Position numbers and translations under genes: made by a program. Under the pieces are notes generated by a model. That model had not been told where the DNA came from, ran no database searches, and saw nothing but the letters and a program-made list of their open reading frames with translations. A DNA stretch of 10,224 nucleotides. Source: an uncultured bacterium. GTDB taxonomy: Bacteria; Desulfobacterota; Desulfovibrionia; Desulfovibrionales; Desulfovibrionaceae. Below are positions 1-6,201 of the stretch, in pieces. The first letter of the stretch is position 1. Every line of letters starts with the position of its first letter. The stretch covers positions 1-10,224 of the forward strand of contig CAJMRA010000059.1 in assembly GCA_905215675.1 (NCBI GenBank), read 5' to 3'.

Positions 1-53
1 GGCGCTGTGCCGCCGCCTCGCGTTTTCACCTTTTTCAAAGGTGAAACGCTCTA
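1..53. repeat. 53-bp dispersed repeat, copy 1 (overlaps panD stop)
   Basis: Positions 1-53 align without gaps to 1356-1408, with 46 of 53 bases identical by hand count. The first 21 bases are identical. The rest contains a perfect 10-bp inverted repeat here (24-33 with 37-46, 3-nt loop). The last three bases, CTA, are the panD stop codon TAG on the minus strand, so the repeat starts exactly at the gene's 3' end. It may continue to the left beyond the window. No T-tract follows the hairpin on the minus strand, so it is not a classical terminator. It could act in 3'-end protection or be a REP-like element; this is inference. Confidence 0.7.
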
Positions 54-557
54 ATCCCCCAGCGCACGCAGCTGAAAGCGCATCATTCCGTCCCGGGGCG
101 TCATCTCGTAGACGAGCGTTTCGCTCACGGTATTGACGCGGGGTTCATGGGCGAACATGAGCACGCGGGCGCGGAATCCCGCCCGGTACTCCTGCATGCC
201 TATCTGCCGTTCGGCGGAAACAATCACATCGTCGCCGGGCTGGCAAAGGCGGGCGGCCGCGCCGTTGAGACAGACGACGCCGCTGCCGCGTTCGCCGGGC
301 AGCACGTAGGTGTCGAGACGCGCGCCGCAGTTCTTGTTCCAGACATGCACATATTCCAGCGGCAGCATGCCCGCGCGCTCCAGAATCTCGGTATCAATGG
401 TAATGGAGCCGTGATAGTCCAGCTTGGCCTGCGTGACGCGCATGCCGTGGAGCTTGGCGGCCACCACCCGGACGGAACCGGTCGCCATCAGGGGTTCGTC
501 AGGCAGACGCAGGGACATGTCGGTCACTTCCTGATCCGGGGCAAGGGTATGGGGCAT
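51..557 (-). CDS. panD: Aspartate 1-decarboxylase (pyruvoyl-dependent), N-terminally extended
   Basis: PanD decarboxylates L-aspartate to beta-alanine for pantothenate and CoA synthesis in the cytoplasm. It is made as a proenzyme that cleaves itself at Gly-Ser to give a pyruvoyl group. With the start at 557 the protein has 168 residues. Cleavage would be at Gly50-Ser51 (motif YHGSITID). Other family residues are Lys35 (AAKLH), Trp73-Asn74, Arg80, Thr83-Tyr84 (GARLDTYVL) and Asn98 (NGAAA), matching E. coli Lys9, Arg54, Thr57, Tyr58 and Asn72. I chose ATG 557 because GGAGGA lies 7 nt upstream. ATG 518 also has a weaker AGGAAG, and ATG 488 has no clear site. Usual length is about 126 residues, so 10 to 25 extra residues precede the conserved core. 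It is a single gene, divergent from the SH3-like gene. I saw no convincing promoter upstream. Confidence 0.93.
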   Translation of the reverse strand: MPHTLAPDQEVTDMSLRLPDEPLMATGSVRVVAAKLHGMRVTQAKLDYHGSITIDTEILERAGMLPLEYVHVWNKNCGARLDTYVLPGERGSGVVCLNGAAARLCQPGDDVIVSAERQIGMQEYRAGFRARVLMFAHEPRVNTVSETLVYEMTPRDGMMRFQLRALGD

Positions 558-836
558 TGCGCTTTCCTCCATGGTTTCAGCGACGGCGCAGGCCGCCATA
601 CGGCACTCGCGAAACGCGTCCGCCCCCTGTCGGGCCGGTTCGAACGCGCCTCGCTTGAAGCGCCGCGCTGTGAATGCTAGTAGTCTTTCTATCGCCGACG
701 GTTCCCGCAGCGACCGCGACAGGCCGCAACCGAACCGGAAATCGTTTCCGCTGCGGAAGGCGCGCGGCGTCGCCATTGAAACCGGAGGGGTTCGGTGGCG
801 GATTGTTCCACGTCTTCAGCCTTCAAAGGACGACTC

Positions 837-1274
837 ATGAAAACGACCCGCCTTTTCCTTCTGGTGGCCCTTGTCTGCTTCGCGCTGATCGGCGGCGCGC
901 TGTATCTGCTGCGCTCCCCCGCGCCCGAACCCGCGCCGCAACCCGAAGTTCCCCCCGTGTACGAAACGCACTGCACTCTCCGCAACGCGCTTCCCGAACC
1001 GCTGTGCGGGGAACCGGCCGCGCCCTGCCGGAAAATCCGCAACAGCAAGACCACGGAAATCGATCTTGACGAAAGCTTCATGACCCTGAATCTCGTGCCG
1101 GAAGAAACCCTGCAACTTCTTGAACAACGGAACGGCTGGGCACATGTGCGCGTCATTGAACCCGACTGGCTCCGCGACAGTCATCAGGGCTGGGTACCTC
1201 TCGATCGCCTGACCTGTCGTCAGGTGGACGTCACTCCCCGGCCCGCGCCCGCCGCGACTCCCGAAAAGCCCTAA
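837..1274 (+). CDS. Small membrane-anchored protein with SH3-like domain, function unknown
   Basis: The protein has 145 residues. Residues 5-25 form a hydrophobic segment after a Lys/Arg-containing start, which suggests a signal anchor. A Pro-rich linker (27-41) follows, then a region at about 45-126 that resembles bacterial SH3 (SH3b) domains: a hydrophobic strand around VPEETLQLLEQRNGWAHVRV and a terminal GWVPLDRL. The tail (130-145) is rich in Pro and Ala. Cys46, Cys57, Cys64 and Cys127 would be periplasmic and could pair. The Cys at 14 lies inside the hydrophobic stretch without a proper lipobox, so I do not call it a lipoprotein. ATG 837 is preceded by AAAGGA about 8 nt upstream. SH3b domains often bind peptidoglycan or peptide, but the family assignment rests on pattern only. 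A weak promoter-like pair (TTGAAG at 655, TAGTAG at 678, 17-nt gap) is the best seen upstream. Confidence 0.75.
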   Translation: MKTTRLFLLVALVCFALIGGALYLLRSPAPEPAPQPEVPPVYETHCTLRNALPEPLCGEPAAPCRKIRNSKTTEIDLDESFMTLNLVPEETLQLLEQRNGWAHVRVIEPDWLRDSHQGWVPLDRLTCRQVDVTPRPAPAATPEKP

Positions 1275-1287
1275 ACAAACTCTCGCC

Positions 1288-1342
1288 GGAACCCTTCCCG
1301 GCGACGCGATCGGCTGTCCGTCGCCGCCGGGGAGGGTTTTCC
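1288..1342 (+). terminator. GC-rich hairpin terminator after the SH3-like gene
   Basis: The left arm 1288-1306 (GGAACCCTTCCCGGCGACG) pairs imperfectly with 1319-1342, with a 12-nt loop. The core pairing is CCC.CCCGGC.GACG with CGTC.GCCGGG.GGG, and the hairpin runs into TTTT at 1337-1340. It begins 14 bp after the stop at 1274. On the minus strand the same hairpin is followed by TTTGTTT, so it might also stop leftward transcription from the promoter at 1520-1548. The mismatches lower confidence. Confidence 0.6.
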
Positions 1343-1355
1343 ACGCGAACCGGGC

Positions 1356-1408
1356 GGCGCTGTGCCGCCGCCTCGCATTTTCTCTTTTTGCAAGGATAAA
1401 ACGCTCTA
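1356..1408. repeat. 53-bp dispersed repeat, copy 2
   Basis: This is 46/53 identical to positions 1-53, with no gaps. The GC-rich 21-bp half is perfect. The A/T half has diverged but can still fold: 1378-1387 pairs with 1392-1401 through eight Watson-Crick pairs, one G-U and one mismatch. The GC half forms GGCGGC/GCCGCC (1353-1358 with 1364-1369) using bases just outside the aligned unit. As in copy 1 the unit ends in CTA, a TAG stop on the minus strand. Confidence 0.7.
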
Positions 1409-1519
1409 TACCGGCAGGTAAGACGCGCGTTCTGAATTTCGCTTTCCAGACGCATCTGCGCGAGATGCAGAGCATCCTTTGTTGCGTCGTCGCCGGAACG
1501 TCCCGCCTTGCGTCCGCGC

Positions 1520-1548
1520 AATATAGCCTGTTCGCGCCGCGCGGTCAA
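1520..1548 (-). promoter_or_regulatory. Near-consensus sigma70-type promoter on the minus strand
   Basis: Read on the minus strand, TTGACC (1548-1543) and TATATT (1525-1520) are separated by exactly 17 nt. Each box matches the sigma70 consensus at 5 of 6 positions, the best such pair I found in the window. Transcription would start near 1512-1514 and run leftward, away from the VKOR gene, into a region with hairpins and no clear gene. Confidence 0.55.
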
Positions 1549-1591
1549 AACGACGCTCGCGGAGTTCCCCCCTTCCGGCGTCTCTCGCCGC

Positions 1592-1620
1592 TTTACGAAT
1601 GCGCCGTTCTGGCCTACCAT
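1592..1620 (+). promoter_or_regulatory. Candidate promoter of the VKOR-thioredoxin gene
   Basis: TTTACG (1592-1597) and TACCAT (1615-1620) are 17 nt apart, with four of six consensus matches each. A start near 1627 would give a leader of about 46 nt before the ATG at 1673. It is weak but well placed. Confidence 0.35.
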
Positions 1621-1672
1621 GGCCGGGCGTGCGGCATGTGAAATCCGGGATGCCGCGAAGGAAAAGGAAAGC

Positions 1673-2680
1673 ATGAAAAAACCGCAGTTGTTGATGGGTC
1701 CCTTGGCGCTGGCGCTTCTGGGCATGGCCTTCTGTTTGTGGAGCGCCTTCGGCAATGACATCAATTTTTGCGTGACGGCGGGCTGTTCGCTCTATCAGGA
1801 CTTTTCCATCGGCGGCGTTTCGCTCTGGTGGCTGGGCACGACGGCCTTTGCCGGGCTGTTCCTGCTGGCGCTGGTGGGCGCCAGCGCATGGGGCGTCGTC
1901 TTTTCCGCCCTGGCGCTGACGGGCGACGTGGCCCTGCTGCTGCTGATGGTCTTCACGGCGCCGTGCATCAGCTGTCTGGTGGTCGCCGTTTTCTTTGCGC
2001 TGTCGTTCTGCGCCTTCCGCCGCGCCTATGCGGACGAGGAACGCCGCGGCGCGCAGCGGACGTCCGTCCTGCTGCTGATCTGGCTGGCCCTCTTTCTGGT
2101 CAATGTGGGCGTGGCAATACGCTCTCAGAACGATGTCTGGGCCATCAACGAACTTGCGCCCAACGAGGAAGGCAACATCGCCCCGTCGGTCCGCATGTTC
2201 TTTTCGCCGTCGTGTCCCTCCTGCCGTCAGGGCGTGGACATTCTCTCCGGCAAGGTGGACGTGGGCTTCTACCCCGTCACCGAAAGCCCCGAGGACCTGA
2301 TCAAGATTCTTGCCATGCGCAAGCACCTCGACGAGGGGCTGAGCATGGCCGAGGCCCTGGCGCAGGCCCTGAAGGCCACGCGGGAAGACGTGAGCCTCTG
2401 GACGCCGGACGCCGTCTGGCTGCGTTTTCGCCTGCTGCGCAACAAGGCGCACATCTTTCTTGCGGGTTCCCGCACCATTCCCTTCTTTGAATATCACGGG
2501 CTGCCGTCCATGCTGGTACGGCAGGCGAAGCGGGCGGCCTCGCCCGCCGCGGGCGCGACAACGTCGGCCGGAACCCATACGCCGCCCCCCGGCTCCTGGG
2601 ACGGCACCGGCGCGGAACCGGCGTTTCTGAACGACGACCCCATTGCCGGGCAGTGCGGCAACGGACGCCCCTGCCCCTAA
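1673..2680 (+). CDS. VKOR-family disulfide oxidoreductase fused to a thioredoxin-like domain
   Basis: Bacterial VKOR proteins move electrons from newly formed disulfides to quinone in the inner membrane, replacing DsbB. The protein has 335 residues. About five membrane segments are visible: 7-26, 50-70, 73-94, 98-115 and 131-150. The outward loop carries Cys33 and Cys38 (CVTAGC), followed by the VKOR-like SLWWLG stretch. CISC at 98-101 sits at the outer end of the fourth segment. The Arg-rich loop 116-129 would be cytoplasmic, which places the C-terminal domain in the periplasm. That domain has CPSC at 181-184 and a TIP motif (Pro270) that fits the thioredoxin cis-Pro. After about residue 280 comes an Ala/Thr/Pro/Gly-rich tail ending with Cys328 and Cys334. 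ATG 1673 follows AAGGAAAGC; an upstream in-frame extension to 1508 lacks support. Partners are unknown; periplasmic thiol oxidation is the likely role. Confidence 0.8.
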   Translation: MKKPQLLMGPLALALLGMAFCLWSAFGNDINFCVTAGCSLYQDFSIGGVSLWWLGTTAFAGLFLLALVGASAWGVVFSALALTGDVALLLLMVFTAPCISCLVVAVFFALSFCAFRRAYADEERRGAQRTSVLLLIWLALFLVNVGVAIRSQNDVWAINELAPNEEGNIAPSVRMFFSPSCPSCRQGVDILSGKVDVGFYPVTESPEDLIKILAMRKHLDEGLSMAEALAQALKATREDVSLWTPDAVWLRFRLLRNKAHIFLAGSRTIPFFEYHGLPSMLVRQAKRAASPAAGATTSAGTHTPPPGSWDGTGAEPAFLNDDPIAGQCGNGRPCP

Positions 2681-2976
2681 GTCATGGGTTGAGCGTTCAA
2701 ACAATTTCCGGCTATTGACGAACGTTCGACTTATCCTTTATGTAGGATAGCTTTTTCGCGCAGTATTGCGTTACAAATTTCCCGAAAGCCCGGACGGACA
2801 CAAGCGGAACGCCGGGAGGAAACGCGCCTGCCGCGACATGCCCGGAACCGGTCGCCGTGAGAAAATATCCTGCAAATCCGGCTGGAAAACTCTTCGGACA
2901 TCGGCAACGACGGGAGGGAACGCCTCCCGCGTCGGCGTACAAGAGGGGTCTTCGCCCCGCAACAAGTGGACACAAG
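2681..2976 (+). promoter_or_regulatory. Leader and probable promoter region of the rsbRD_N-dsrMKJOP operon
   Basis: TTGACG at 2715-2720 is a good -35 box. The best -10 at a workable distance is TATGTA (2739-2744, 18-nt gap), which is poor; TAGGAT at 2743-2748 looks more like a -10 but is 22 nt away. A perfect palindrome CGAACGTTCG (2719-2728) overlaps the end of the -35 box and could be an operator. A short hairpin, TATCCT/AGGATA (2732-2737 with 2744-2749), precedes CTTTTT. Further down lie a strong hairpin CGGGAGG-gaacg-CCTCCCG (2911-2929) and GGGG/CCCC with a 6-nt loop (2945-2958), 18 nt before the start codon. If transcription starts near 2752 the untranslated leader is about 225 nt. Confidence 0.45.
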
Positions 2977-3507
2977 ATGAACGCACTTTTTCAGGATCAG
3001 CGCGACGAAATCGTCAATGCGTGGACGGACGCGGTATTCAATACCTATGCGCTCGAAACGACGGGCTTTCTGCGGACGCAGAACGATCCCTTTGCCAATC
3101 CCGTGGCGCACATGACGCGGGAGGCGGCGGGCGTGGTGTACGACGCCGTGGCCGGGGAGGACGTTGACCCCGCGCAGGTCAAAAAGGCCATCGACCGTTT
3201 TGTGAAATTGCGCGCGGTGCAGGACGGGACGCCGGGGCAGAATCTGGGCGTCTTCCTGCTGCTCAAGCCCATTCTGCGCAAGATGGTGCTGCCGCGCTGT
3301 TCCGGTTCGGACGCGCTCACATCCTACTATCTTGAAGCCGAGTCACGCCTCGACAGCGTCATGCTGCTGGCGTTCGACATGTATACGGCGGACCGCGAAA
3401 CCATCGCGGAATCCCGCATCAAGGAAATACGCAACCAACACGCCCAGCTCGTGCGCTGGGCGCAAAAGGTGGGAGGCAGCCCGCTCAACCCGGCGGGCAA
3501 GGAATAA
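2977..3507 (+). CDS. Stand-alone RsbRD_N-domain protein at the head of the dsr operon
   Basis: The protein is 176 residues, soluble and mostly helical, with no membrane segment. It resembles the N-terminal domain family of RsbR/RsbRD (a non-haem globin-like sensor domain of stressosome proteins). Signature stretches are the opening MNALFQDQRDEIVNAW, FLRTQNDPFANPV (31-43), and the long helix LAFDMYTADRETIAESRIKEIRN (131-153). The STAS domain that RsbR proteins carry after this domain is absent; the protein ends about 20 residues past the helix. It lies 24 bp upstream of dsrM, so it is almost certainly co-transcribed. ATG 2977 starts at the family's usual position. Its ribosome site is weak (AAGTGGA, about 7 nt away), and an in-frame GTG at 2857 would only add a basic, low-complexity lead. 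The role is not known: sensing, complex assembly or DsrC-related function are all possible. Confidence 0.8.
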   Translation: MNALFQDQRDEIVNAWTDAVFNTYALETTGFLRTQNDPFANPVAHMTREAAGVVYDAVAGEDVDPAQVKKAIDRFVKLRAVQDGTPGQNLGVFLLLKPILRKMVLPRCSGSDALTSYYLEAESRLDSVMLLAFDMYTADRETIAESRIKEIRNQHAQLVRWAQKVGGSPLNPAGKE

Positions 3508-3531
3508 CACTCTTTGCAAGAGAGGTAGGGA

Positions 3532-4551
3532 ATGTTCGCTTCTTTGCTGGTGGTGGCGATCATCGGGGCCATTGCCTGGGCGGGATCGGCCGTTGGGCTT
3601 GGCGTCCTGTTCGGTGTAGTGCTGCCCTATGTGGCCGTAGCCGCCTTCTTTGTCGGCGTCATCTGGCGCATGGTGTACTGGGCAAAATCGCCCGTGCCGT
3701 TCGCGATCCCCACGACGGGCGGTCAGGAACGGTCGCTGGACTTTATCAAGCAGGCCAAATGGGACTGCCCCACGACCACGTGCGGCGTGGTGCGCCGCAT
3801 GTTCCTGGAAGTGGTCTTCTTCCGCTCCCTGTTCCGCAACACCTGTGCGGACGTGCGGGAATTCGACGAGATCAACAACGGGCCCCGCACCGTCTATTTC
3901 TCGTCCAAATGGCTGTGGGTCTTCTCGCTGCTGTTCCACTACTGCTTCCTGCTGGTCTTCATCCGTCACTTCCGCTTCTTCATGGACCCGGTGTGCCCGG
4001 TGATCACCTGGATTGAAACCATCGACGGCATCATGCAGGTGGGCACGCCCCGCTTCTACTGGACGGGCGGCCTGCTGCTGTGCGCCCTGCTCTTCCTGCT
4101 GGCGCGCCGCGTGTGCAACCAGCGTCTGCGCTACATCTCGCTGCCCAACGACTATTTTCCGCTGTTCCTGCTGATCGGCATCGTGGGCACGGGTATCTGC
4201 CTGCGCTACTTTGATAAGACCGACATCGCGCAGGTCAAGGTCTTCATCATGGGTCTGGTGCACTTCGCCCCCGTGAGCGCGGACGGCATCAACGCCCTGT
4301 TCTTCGTGCATCTCACGCTGGTGAGCGTGCTGCTGATGTACATCCCCTTCTCCAAGCTCATGCACATGGCGGGCGTTTTCTTCAGCCCCACGCGCAACCT
4401 GCCCTGCAACACGCGTGAAGTGCGCCACGTCAACCCCTGGAATCCGCCCAAGCAGTTCTACACCTACGCCGAATATGAGGACGCTTTCCGCGACGCCATG
4501 GCCGAAGCCGGTCTGCCGCTGGAAAAGCAACCCGAAAAGGCCGCTGAGTAA
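3532..4551 (+). CDS. dsrM: DsrM, NarI-like dihaem cytochrome b subunit of DsrMKJOP
   Basis: DsrM is the integral membrane subunit that exchanges electrons between quinone and DsrK. It has 339 residues, with membrane segments near 3-20, 23-48, 127-148, 177-193, 208-223 and 254-272. His136, His146, His260 and His278 have spacings of 10 and 18, the same as the haem ligands of E. coli NarI (56, 66, 187, 205), which supports two b haems. A long soluble loop (51-126) separates the second and third segments and carries Cys79, Cys84 and Cys105. The C-terminal tail (about 285-339) is cytoplasmic-looking and acidic at the end. AGAGGTAGGGA sits directly before ATG 3532. It is the second gene of the operon, and its stop overlaps the dsrK ribosome site. 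Confidence 0.96.
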   Translation: MFASLLVVAIIGAIAWAGSAVGLGVLFGVVLPYVAVAAFFVGVIWRMVYWAKSPVPFAIPTTGGQERSLDFIKQAKWDCPTTTCGVVRRMFLEVVFFRSLFRNTCADVREFDEINNGPRTVYFSSKWLWVFSLLFHYCFLLVFIRHFRFFMDPVCPVITWIETIDGIMQVGTPRFYWTGGLLLCALLFLLARRVCNQRLRYISLPNDYFPLFLLIGIVGTGICLRYFDKTDIAQVKVFIMGLVHFAPVSADGINALFFVHLTLVSVLLMYIPFSKLMHMAGVFFSPTRNLPCNTREVRHVNPWNPPKQFYTYAEYEDAFRDAMAEAGLPLEKQPEKAAE

Positions 4552-4563
4552 GGAGTCGCCAAA

Positions 4564-6201
4564 ATGGCCAAATTGCCTACGCCTCAAGAACTCGTGGCCA
4601 GCCGCCCGGATTTTCCCGGGCAGGACTGGCTTGACGTAAAGCCCCAGTTCACGCCCGGCAGCTACTGCTACCCGGCCAAGAAAGAGACCATGGAGCTGCT
4701 GCACATGCCCAATCCCCACGATTGGGACCCCTCGGCCGAAGACTGGAATCTGCCCGAAGACTGGGAAAAGATTCTCTGCGACGCCTTCGCCGACCGCCTC
4801 GCAAAGCATCGCTCCCTCAAGCTCTTCATGGATATCTGCGTGCGCTGCGGCGCCTGCGCCGACAAGTGCCACTTCTTCCTGGGCACCAACGATCCCAAGA
4901 ACATGCCGGTGCTGCGCGCGGAACTGCTGCGCTCCCTCTACCGCCGCGACTACACCATGCTGGGCAAGATTCTCGGCAAGAAGGTCGGCGCGCGCGGCTG
5001 GGACAAGGACGTGGTGAAGGAACTCTTCTACTACGCCTACCAGTGCACCGAATGCCGCCGCTGCTCGCTCTTCTGCCCCTACGGCATCGATACGGCGGAA
5101 ATCACCGCCATCGTGCGCGAACTGCTGCACGAAGTGGGCCTCGGCATCCACTGGATCATGGACCCGGTGAAAAACTGCTCCTTCACGGGCAACCATCTGG
5201 GCATTCAGCCCCACTCCTTCGTGGAAATCGTCGAAATGCTCGCCGACGACTGCGAAACCATCACCGGCATCCGTCCCAAGACCCCCTTCAATGAAAAGGG
5301 CCACGAAATCCTTTTCATCACGCCTTCCGGCGACGTGTTCGCGGACCCCGGCATCTATACCTTCATGGGCTATCTGATGCTGTTCCACGAACTGGACCTC
5401 GACTATACCTTCTCCACCTACGCTTCCGAAGGCGGCAACTTCGGCTCCTTCACCTCGTTCAACATGGCGAAGAAGCTCAACGCCAAGATGTACGCCGAAG
5501 CCGAACGCCTGGGCGTCAAGTGGATTCTGGGCGGCGAATGCGGCCACATGTGGCGCGTGATCAACCAGTACATGGACACCTACAACGGCCCCACGCCCGC
5601 CAATATGCAGGTGCCCGTGTCGCCCATCACCGGCACGCGCTTCCAGCACGCCGCGTCCACCAAGATGGTGCATATCGCCGAATTCACGGCCGACCTGATC
5701 AAGCACAACAAGCTCAATCTCGATCCCAGCCGTAACGATCACATCATCACCACCTTCCACGACTCCTGCAACCCGGCGCGCGCCATGGGCCTGCTCGACG
5801 AGCCCCGCTACGTGCTCAAGGCCGTGTGCAACAACTTCGTGGAAATGCCCGAGAACACCATCCGCGAACAGACCTTCTGCTGCGGCGCGGGTTCCGGCCT
5901 CAATACCGAAGAAATCATGGAACTGCGCATGCGCTCCGGCATGCCCCGCGGCAACGCCCTGCGCTTCGTCCAGCAGAAATACGGCGTCAACCACATGGCC
6001 TGCGTCTGCGCCATCGACCGCGCCACCCTGCCGCCGCTGGCCGATTACTGGGCCCCCGGCGTGACCGTCAGCGGTCTGCACGAACTGGTGGCCAACGCCC
6101 TCGTCATGAAGGGCGAATGCAAGCGCACCATGGACCTGCGCCAGGAAGACCTGCCCAACGTGGAGCCGGATGAAACCGATACGCAGGTGGAGGGCCAGTA
6201 A
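4564..6201 (+). CDS. dsrK: DsrK, HdrD-like iron-sulfur subunit of DsrMKJOP
   Basis: DsrK is the cytoplasmic catalytic subunit, related to HdrD of heterodisulfide reductase, and is thought to reduce or oxidise the cysteines of DsrC. It has 545 residues. Two [4Fe-4S] motifs are plain: Cys92, 95, 98, 102 (CVRCGACADKC) and Cys161, 164, 167, 171 (CTECRRCSLFC). The C-terminal CCG domain has Cys402, Cys439-Cys440-Gly441 and Cys480-Val-Cys482, which would hold the special catalytic cluster. The first CCG-like half is reduced to GGECGHMW (323-330). The closing motif is CxC, not the CxxC of the general CCG signature. There is no signal peptide or membrane segment. ATG 4564 has AAGGAG 8 nt upstream, overlapping the dsrM stop. 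The dsrJ start follows the stop with no gap. Confidence 0.97.
   Translation: MAKLPTPQELVASRPDFPGQDWLDVKPQFTPGSYCYPAKKETMELLHMPNPHDWDPSAEDWNLPEDWEKILCDAFADRLAKHRSLKLFMDICVRCGACADKCHFFLGTNDPKNMPVLRAELLRSLYRRDYTMLGKILGKKVGARGWDKDVVKELFYYAYQCTECRRCSLFCPYGIDTAEITAIVRELLHEVGLGIHWIMDPVKNCSFTGNHLGIQPHSFVEIVEMLADDCETITGIRPKTPFNEKGHEILFITPSGDVFADPGIYTFMGYLMLFHELDLDYTFSTYASEGGNFGSFTSFNMAKKLNAKMYAEAERLGVKWILGGECGHMWRVINQYMDTYNGPTPANMQVPVSPITGTRFQHAASTKMVHIAEFTADLIKHNKLNLDPSRNDHIITTFHDSCNPARAMGLLDEPRYVLKAVCNNFVEMPENTIREQTFCCGAGSGLNTEEIMELRMRSGMPRGNALRFVQQKYGVNHMACVCAIDRATLPPLADYWAPGVTVSGLHELVANALVMKGECKRTMDLRQEDLPNVEPDETDTQVEGQ

Larger units (their letters stand above)
1275..1672. other. Gene-free stretch with terminator, repeat, nested hairpins and divergent promoters
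   Basis: This 398-bp interval has no gene I can defend. It holds the hairpin at 1288-1342, a GGCGGC/GCCGCC hairpin at 1353-1369, repeat copy 2 (1356-1408), a cluster of mutually exclusive short hairpins at 1449-1488, a strong minus-strand promoter (1520-1548) and a weaker plus-strand promoter (1592-1620). Open frames on the minus strand run through it, for example one ending at the TAG at 1406-1408. They lack a convincing ribosome binding site and recognisable domains. Confidence 0.6.

Noticed and set aside
558..776. 73-residue upstream extension of panD to position 776
   Set aside because: No conserved sequence, Arg/Ala-rich, and a strong GGAGGA ribosome site precedes the internal ATG at 557.
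1406..2704. Minus-strand open frame of 432 residues opposite the VKOR gene, ending at the repeat's TAG
   Set aside because: Low-complexity, Arg/Gln/Gly-rich, no domain. The minus-strand promoter at 1520-1548 lies inside it, so it could not be expressed from there as a whole. Its end at the repeat TAG is noted under the repeat.
2742..2749. GTAGGATA shared by the dsr leader and the region at 8776-8783, both behind TTGACG
   Set aside because: The distances to TTGACG differ (21 and 12 nt), so it cannot be the same promoter element in both; an 8-bp match may be chance.
2857..2976. GTG at 2857 as start of the RsbRD_N gene
   Set aside because: The added 40 residues are basic and low in complexity, run through two hairpins, and precede the family's normal N-terminus.
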